Shown: one piece after another, positions 6,553 through 9,962 of the stretch
How the letters are laid out: each line of letters starts with the position of its first letter
Position numbering within the stretch: the first letter of the stretch is position 1
Notes under the pieces: generated by a model
Databases searched by the model: none
Seen by the model: only the letters and a program-made list of their open reading frames with translations
What the model was told of the DNA's origin: nothing
From: an uncultured Ruminococcus sp.
GTDB lineage: Bacteria; Bacillota; Clostridia; Oscillospirales; Ruminococcaceae
Reading direction: 5' to 3'
Assembly (NCBI GenBank): GCA_900540005.1
Contig: UQEM01000095.1
Span: forward strand, 1-9,962
DNA: 9,962 nt
Position numbers and translations under genes: made by a program

Positions 6553-7056
6553 TTATGTGGATTCGCTTGTGCGGACAAGAAGATTCCATGTTCCGCTGTC
6601 TACTATGCCGTTTTGCGGCAGACCGACAATGCGCTGAAAGTCCCTTATCGCGGCAGCAGTTTGCGGTGTGTAATTTCCGCCGACCTCAACGCGCGGCATA
6701 TTATCATATTTCGCGCTGAGAGCGTCAAGCATTGCCTGAATGATGTAAACTATCTGTCCGCTGTCGCCGTTTCGGACAGTGTAGCTGCGTGACGGAAAAG
6801 CTCGGTAGGGGATAGGGGCTGCATTGATATACCCCCGATAAATTCCAACTACCTTATTCCATGTTGCCGAGTCCGTGTTTCCGGTCTGCGGTAGTCCGTA
6901 CTCGCGCTGAAAATTTCTTACAGCCTCCGCAGTGTCCTTTCCGTAAACTCCGTCGGGAGTTATAGTGAGAATGTTGTCATTGAAAAGAGAGATTGAATGC
7001 AGGTACTTTTGCAGTTCAATAATGTGCTGCCTGCGCTGTGAATCTGTGTATGTCAT
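6553..7056 (-). CDS. Tandem peptidoglycan-binding domain protein
   Basis: A 167-residue protein made almost entirely of two PG_binding_1-type modules, small three-helix folds that hold peptidoglycan. Module 1 is about residues 8-75 (DGVYGKDTAEAVRNFQREYG, then LPQTG..DSATWNKV). Module 2 is about 96-163 (NYTPQTAAAIRDFQRIVG, then LPQNGIVDSGTWNLL). No catalytic domain, signal peptide or membrane helix is present, although its natural ligand lies outside the cytoplasm. The start has AAAGGAG 8 bases upstream and lies 15 bases after the stop of the SpoIID-like gene, so the two are surely co-transcribed. I infer an accessory targeting partner for that protein. It may act after mother-cell lysis or through a non-classical route. 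A hairpin follows the gene. Confidence 0.9.
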   Translation of the reverse strand: MTYTDSQRRQHIIELQKYLHSISLFNDNILTITPDGVYGKDTAEAVRNFQREYGLPQTGNTDSATWNKVVGIYRGYINAAPIPYRAFPSRSYTVRNGDSGQIVYIIQAMLDALSAKYDNMPRVEVGGNYTPQTAAAIRDFQRIVGLPQNGIVDSGTWNLLVRTSEST

Positions 7057-7071
7057 GGTGAAAGCTCCTTT

Positions 7072-8466
7072 CTATGTGGTGATCGTGTAGCCGGGATTCT
7101 GATATGGACGCTTGTCAAAGCCGTACCTGAGATCAGAATAGACTCCTGCTATCTTATCCCACGTTACCGCGCCTACAATCCCCGTAGGATTAATGCCGAA
7201 CTGATTCTGAAAGGCTGTGACCGACTGACGGGTGAGAGGCCCGAAATATCCCGTATTGCTGACAGCGGGAATGTTCGGATAGGTTTTGTTTATCAGTGAG
7301 AGATACTCCTGAATGATTTTAACGGATTCGCCCGAAACTCCCTCGCGCAGAACAGTTCCCGGATAAAGCGCAACATCGGTATAAGTAGGCGGAACAGACT
7401 CCACTATACCCTGATATGCACGATAGAGATCGTTTCGTGTTTCGCGGTCAACTTCGCCTGTCTGCGGCAGTCCGAAAACCCGCTGAAAGGATTTTACCGA
7501 ATTTTCGGTCATTTCGCCGAAATAACCCGTAATATCGACAGGCGTAACAGCTTCATAGTAAGCTCCGATAACGGCAAGATAGTATTGTAGCATACTGACC
7601 TCGATACTCTGCATACCGATTTTCAGATCTTCGGTGAACTGCTGTGCGATTTCCTCAAACCGCACTCCCTCGGAGTCGAGTTCGGCAATGTGCTTCACAC
7701 TTGTGTATATGTAGGTTATCTTGTACCATGTGGCGCAGCTGACAGTTCCCGTGACTTCAAGCCCGAAGATCTCCTGAAATTTGCGGACTGCTTCTTCCGT
7801 ATCGCTGCCGAAAACTCCGTCGGTTGCGGCTATTTTCGGAATGGCAGGGTAGTTGCCTGAAATACGGTTGAGGTAGATCTGAAGCGATTTCACGTCATTT
7901 CCGATTGAGCCGACCTTCAGCTCGATTCCCGGATATGACGGCATAGTACTCTGGACGGGAGCGTTCATTACGATGTCAATGTCATCACCGTAGTAGTACT
8001 GAAGAATCTCATAAGGCGTCATTCCGCGGTTGGCAAGCTCGACCGTTCCCCATTGTGAAAGTCCGGCACAAGTAGTGGTAGTGCCGTTGCAGAAAGCTGT
8101 AAATAGCGGCTCAACGCTCCCTTGCCGCCTGACATAGTCGTTGAACAGTTCGTCAACGATGTAGCTGATATTCTGGAAATACTCTCTGTCGTTAATGAAT
8201 TTCTGGTCGTACTGAGTCGTTGAAGTTATGTCGAAATCGTAACCTCTTGAGCGGTACCATTCGGTGTAGATCCGGTTGAGTGCGAATGACGTTATCGCGT
8301 AGATATTTGCGCGGAGAGAGCTTTCCGGCCATGTCGGGAAGATCTCGCTCGAAGCCACGTTTTTGATGTAGGACGCGAAGTCTACCGTAACGTTCGGAGC
8401 GTTTGAGTCGGGCGTTCCGAGGTGAACGGTTATGGTTTCGGGAATGTACGGAGTTCCTGTAAGCAT
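7072..8466 (-). CDS. SpoIID/LytB-like protein with three peptidoglycan-binding repeats, no signal peptide
   Basis: A 464-residue protein. Residues 11-167 resemble the SpoIID/LytB fold: YIKNVASSEIFPTWPESSLRAN with Glu41 where SpoIID has its catalytic acid, then GLSQWGTVELANRGMTPYEIL and YYYGDDI near 135-162. In SpoIID this domain is a lytic transglycosylase cutting denuded glycan strands. Cys126 and Cys133 before GLSQWG may replace the Cys/His zinc site. Three PG_binding_1 repeats follow at about 183-253, 283-350 and 373-443, each with a YFG/VFG...FQ..FG..PTG-like pattern. No signal peptide exists, and upstream extension is impossible because the preceding gene's stop is 4 bases away. The ribosome site GGAAAGGAG lies within the last codons of that gene, indicating translational coupling. 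I recall clostridial homologues with the preceding gene's domain and this one on a single chain. Function in cortex or wall turnover is inferred. Confidence 0.85.
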   Translation of the reverse strand: MLTGTPYIPETITVHLGTPDSNAPNVTVDFASYIKNVASSEIFPTWPESSLRANIYAITSFALNRIYTEWYRSRGYDFDITSTTQYDQKFINDREYFQNISYIVDELFNDYVRRQGSVEPLFTAFCNGTTTTCAGLSQWGTVELANRGMTPYEILQYYYGDDIDIVMNAPVQSTMPSYPGIELKVGSIGNDVKSLQIYLNRISGNYPAIPKIAATDGVFGSDTEEAVRKFQEIFGLEVTGTVSCATWYKITYIYTSVKHIAELDSEGVRFEEIAQQFTEDLKIGMQSIEVSMLQYYLAVIGAYYEAVTPVDITGYFGEMTENSVKSFQRVFGLPQTGEVDRETRNDLYRAYQGIVESVPPTYTDVALYPGTVLREGVSGESVKIIQEYLSLINKTYPNIPAVSNTGYFGPLTRQSVTAFQNQFGINPTGIVGAVTWDKIAGVYSDLRYGFDKRPYQNPGYTITT

Positions 8467-8470
8467 GGTT

Positions 8471-9322
8471 TCACTCCTTTCCCGTCAGGTAATCAGGCTC
8501 TTGATTGTAGTAGGTGACAGTTTCGTCAGACGGGTTCATCAGTATCGGCAGGGGAACCATTTCAAAATCCTGAACCGAGGTAGTTCCCGAAAATACGGGA
8601 ACATCAACACTTCTTGCGTTGAAGAATCCGTCCGCCGAGACGCTCACATCGTAGATATTGTATGGCCGGACTTTTGAACCGGGAGCCTGAGAAAGGCTGA
8701 GTTCAGGGGCGGGGACTGCAAATTTCGGAATACTTCCGCAGCTGTCGGTAACTCCTGCGGCAATTATCATTCGGTTGCCGTCCACAATGGCTGTGATCGT
8801 GACGGAAGCTCCCTCGATTGCGGATGAATCATAACCTGTGCGTACATTCACCTTTATGTAGCCTGTCGATTTTCCAAGGCTCTCGACAGAGTCGTAGATC
8901 GGCGGCGTGTAGGTTGTGTCTGTTGCGCCTTCAAGCACGGAAATATCCGGGTCGGGATAACGGGCGTTGAATTTTTCCTCGTCAAAGGAATCCTTATCGT
9001 TTTCCTTTTCCGAATACGGCGCCCATGTTGTATCGTCCGGAGCGTTAGGGTTGACTTCCCCGATACTCTCCGATATCGGATTCTGCAAATTGTTGGTTTC
9101 TTCTATGATCTCCTCTGACGGCGGCTTTGGAGTTTCAGCCTTATTACCTGTAATTTCGCGGAAATCTTCAGTTTTTGGAGCTTTTTCCTGTGCAGAAGGC
9201 TGGGTGTATTTTTCAACCGTACTGCTTTGCGAGTATTGCTCCATGGGAGTCCTGCGGCTGTAAAGTTTCATCATTTCGCGCTTGTATTTCTCACTCTGTG
9301 AACTGAGTTCGTTCATATTCAT
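8471..9322 (-). CDS. Carboxypeptidase-regulatory-like (beta-sandwich) domain protein, first gene of the PG-binding operon
   Basis: A 283-residue protein in two parts. Residues 1-150 are polar, low-complexity and probably disordered. They contain a basic N-terminal helix (EKYKREMMKLYSRR, 11-24) and near-repeats such as QYSQSSTVEKY / KYTQPSAQEK, with no signal peptide or membrane segment. Residues 153-256 fit a carboxypeptidase-regulatory-like fold: TGYIKVNVRTG, AIEGASVTITA, GVTDSCGSIPKFAVPAP, YDVSVSADGFFNARSVDVPVFSG, and QDFEMVPLP. Such domains are generally binding or spacer modules. The ATG at 9322 has GGAGG 7 bases upstream. A second in-frame ATG follows at 9316 but has a worse fit. The stop overlaps the ribosome site of the SpoIID-like gene 4 bases ahead, so the proteins are probably made together and may act as one complex. 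The precise role is unknown. Confidence 0.8.
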   Translation of the reverse strand: MNMNELSSQSEKYKREMMKLYSRRTPMEQYSQSSTVEKYTQPSAQEKAPKTEDFREITGNKAETPKPPSEEIIEETNNLQNPISESIGEVNPNAPDDTTWAPYSEKENDKDSFDEEKFNARYPDPDISVLEGATDTTYTPPIYDSVESLGKSTGYIKVNVRTGYDSSAIEGASVTITAIVDGNRMIIAAGVTDSCGSIPKFAVPAPELSLSQAPGSKVRPYNIYDVSVSADGFFNARSVDVPVFSGTTSVQDFEMVPLPILMNPSDETVTYYNQEPDYLTGKE

Positions 9323-9371
9323 AATATCGCCTCCATAGTGGAGTATATTCTGAAAAATGAAGCCTTATGAC
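9323..9371 (-). promoter_or_regulatory. Leader of the PG-binding operon; promoter unclear
   Basis: Tandem terminators end the preceding unit, so the operon should have its own promoter between them and the start at 9322. The only -10-like element is TATACT near 9341-9336. The nearest -35-like TTGTCA is about 20 bases further up, too far for a standard sigma-A site. A non-housekeeping sigma factor is possible, but no consensus fits convincingly. Confidence 0.3.
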
Positions 9372-9397
9372 AAAAAGGGACAGCGCATAGCTGTCCC
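9372..9397 (-). terminator. Second intrinsic terminator downstream of the glycyl radical gene
   Basis: An 8-bp perfect stem, GGGACAGC (9377-9384) with GCTGTCCC (9390-9397) and a 5-base loop, followed on the minus strand by five U (9376-9372). It lies 8 bases beyond the first terminator stem and acts as a backup. Confidence 0.8.
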
Positions 9398-9399
9398 AA

Positions 9400-9429
9400 A
9401 AAAGAAAAAGAGCACCGAAGTGCTCTTTT
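9400..9429 (-). terminator. First intrinsic terminator of the glycyl radical gene, UUCG tetraloop
   Basis: A 10-bp perfect stem (9406-9415 with 9420-9429). On the minus strand its loop is UUCG closed by C-G, an exceptionally stable tetraloop. The stem runs into a U-rich tail with one interrupting C. It begins 9 bases after the stop codon at 9439. Confidence 0.9.
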
Positions 9430-9438
9430 CGTTGTTGA

Positions 9439-9675
9439 TCAAAGTGAAGAGTGGAATGTACGCGAGATAACCTCGTCCTGCTGCTCCTTAGTGAGCTTGA
9501 TGAAGTTAACTGCATAACCGGAAACTCTGATAGTGAGCTGAGGATAGTTCTCGGGATGAGCCTGAGCATCAAGAAGAGTCTCTCTTGTGAAAACGTTTAC
9601 GTTGAGGTGGTGACCACCTTTTTCTGCATAACCATCGAGAAGTTCGATGAGGTTTTCAACCTGCTGTGTTGCCAT
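9439..9675 (-). CDS. Stand-alone glycyl radical domain (GrcA/YfiD-like spare part of pyruvate formate-lyase)
   Basis: A 78-residue protein matching only the C-terminal end of pyruvate formate-lyase. It has [18 protein letters not shown] (20-37), [19 protein letters not shown] (40-58) and a RTFH end. Gly53 in RVSGYAV is where the family carries the stable glycyl radical installed by a radical-SAM activase. In E. coli, GrcA (YfiD) replaces the oxygen-cleaved radical segment of pyruvate formate-lyase, restoring pyruvate + CoA to acetyl-CoA + formate. The same cytoplasmic role is the simplest inference here, but a permanently split enzyme is also possible because the large subunit is not in the window. 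The free-standing start is well supported, with AAAGGAGG 8 bases before ATG and no in-frame upstream homology. It follows an acidic Cys-tailed protein by 40 bases, and two terminators end the unit. Confidence 0.93.
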   Translation of the reverse strand: MATQQVENLIELLDGYAEKGGHHLNVNVFTRETLLDAQAHPENYPQLTIRVSGYAVNFIKLTKEQQDEVISRTFHSSL

Positions 9676-9715
9676 AATGATTTCCTCCTTTTAGGATTTA
9701 AGTAACTGTATGAAT

Positions 9716-9918
9716 TTAATCATCGTCATCGCATTCAAGCTCAGTCGGCTGACAGCAAGCACCTTTTTTGCCGGAGCATTCAGTGCTGTTGACAGTAGTG
9801 ACTGTGGCAATTCTTGAACCCGATTCGGTTTCTTTAGCTTCAATGTTGACATGACCGTTCCCCTCAGCCATAAGCTTGTCTATAAGACTTGCAAGCTTGA
9901 CGGGATCATCGACCGTGC
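9716..9918 (-). CDS. C-terminal end of an unknown acidic protein with a symmetric Cys tail
   Basis: Too short to be listed by a length-limited ORF finder, but the last 66 codons are clear on the minus strand, ending in TAA at 9718-9716. I do not recognise the family. The first half (DDPVKLASLIDKLMAEGNG) looks like an amphipathic helix, then comes a short beta-like stretch (HVNIEAKETESGSRIATVTTV). The tail has four cysteines spaced C-X6-C-C-X6-C, around SGKKGA and QPTELE, and ends in four Asp. The pattern suggests metal binding or disulfides, which is inference only. The gene sits 40 bases before the glycyl radical gene with no terminator between, so they are probably co-transcribed and perhaps functionally linked. 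The 5' part is lost where adapter sequence begins at 9919. Confidence 0.7.
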
Positions 9919-9962
9919 CTGTCTCTTATACACATCTGACGCTGCCGACGAATAGCCTTGTG
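9919..9962. other. Illumina Nextera adapter with i5 index (contamination)
   Basis: Bases 9919-9937 are the 19-base Tn5 mosaic end (CTGTCTCTTATACACATCT). Bases 9938-9951 are the reverse complement of the Nextera read-1 adapter (GACGCTGCCGACGA). Bases 9952-9959 (ATAGCCTT) occupy the i5 index position, and 9960-9962 (GTG) match the first bases of the P5 tail. The order and spacing are exactly those of read-through of a short library insert. This is not genomic DNA. Confidence 0.98.

Noticed and set aside
6553..8466. Phage endolysin module
   Set aside because: Peptidoglycan-binding repeats and missing signal peptides recall phage lysins, but there is no holin, tail or other phage gene nearby and the SpoIID-like domain points to a cellular wall protein.
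8967..9263. 98-codon plus-strand open frame opposite the first PG-operon gene
   Set aside because: Ser-rich translation is the antisense of the low-complexity region of the real gene, and no independent evidence supports it.

Overview
The window looks like an assembled (probably metagenomic) contig from a gut or rumen Firmicute. About 95% of it (roughly 550-9918) reads as one minus-strand gene cluster. I infer a Ruminococcus-like Oscillospiraceae from the dockerin-type EF-hand on a secreted family CE2 esterase, the clostridial-type glycyl radical domain and the SpoIID/peptidoglycan-binding proteins. Both ends are unreliable. Positions 1 to about 550 are two pieces of unrelated plus-strand genes, guaB (IMP dehydrogenase) and mgtE (magnesium transporter). 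They join inside a shared CBS-domain motif, and the mgtE piece then runs head-on into the truncated 3' end of tex. Positions 9919-9962 are Illumina Nextera adapter, including an 8-base index.

Layout of the native part, in transcription order (minus strand, high to low coordinates). First comes the end of an unknown acidic protein with a symmetric cysteine tail (9716-9918), followed by a 78-residue stand-alone glycyl radical domain of GrcA/YfiD type (9439-9675). Two tandem intrinsic terminators (9372-9429) close that unit. Next is a tight three-gene operon: a carboxypeptidase-regulatory-like domain protein (8471-9322), a SpoIID/LytB-like protein with three peptidoglycan-binding repeats (7072-8466) and a protein with two such repeats (6553-7056). 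None of the three has a signal peptide. A strong hairpin follows, then a control region with a good promoter, an imperfect dyad and repeated GGACAAG-type motifs. These lie in front of a secreted CE2-type acetyl esterase (4562-6280). A membrane-anchored Thr/Ser-rich protein (4051-4512) has its own promoter, whose -35 box overlaps the esterase stop codon. A cyclophilin (3488-3958) ends in a perfect bidirectional terminator. Finally an alpha/beta hydrolase that lacks its nucleophile serine (2344-3309) has its own extended -10 promoter and probably reads into tex (about 545-2311), which has lost its C-terminal S1 domain at the contig join.

Functionally this is a mix of housekeeping genes (tex, cyclophilin), anaerobic metabolism (glycyl radical cofactor), polysaccharide deacetylation (CE2) and envelope or spore-wall remodelling (SpoIID/PG-binding operon). 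I see no RNA gene, CRISPR array, insertion sequence or integrase. The points most worth attention are the contig artefacts, the hydrolase without a serine nucleophile, the glycyl radical domain with its Cys-tailed neighbour, and the leaderless peptidoglycan-binding operon.
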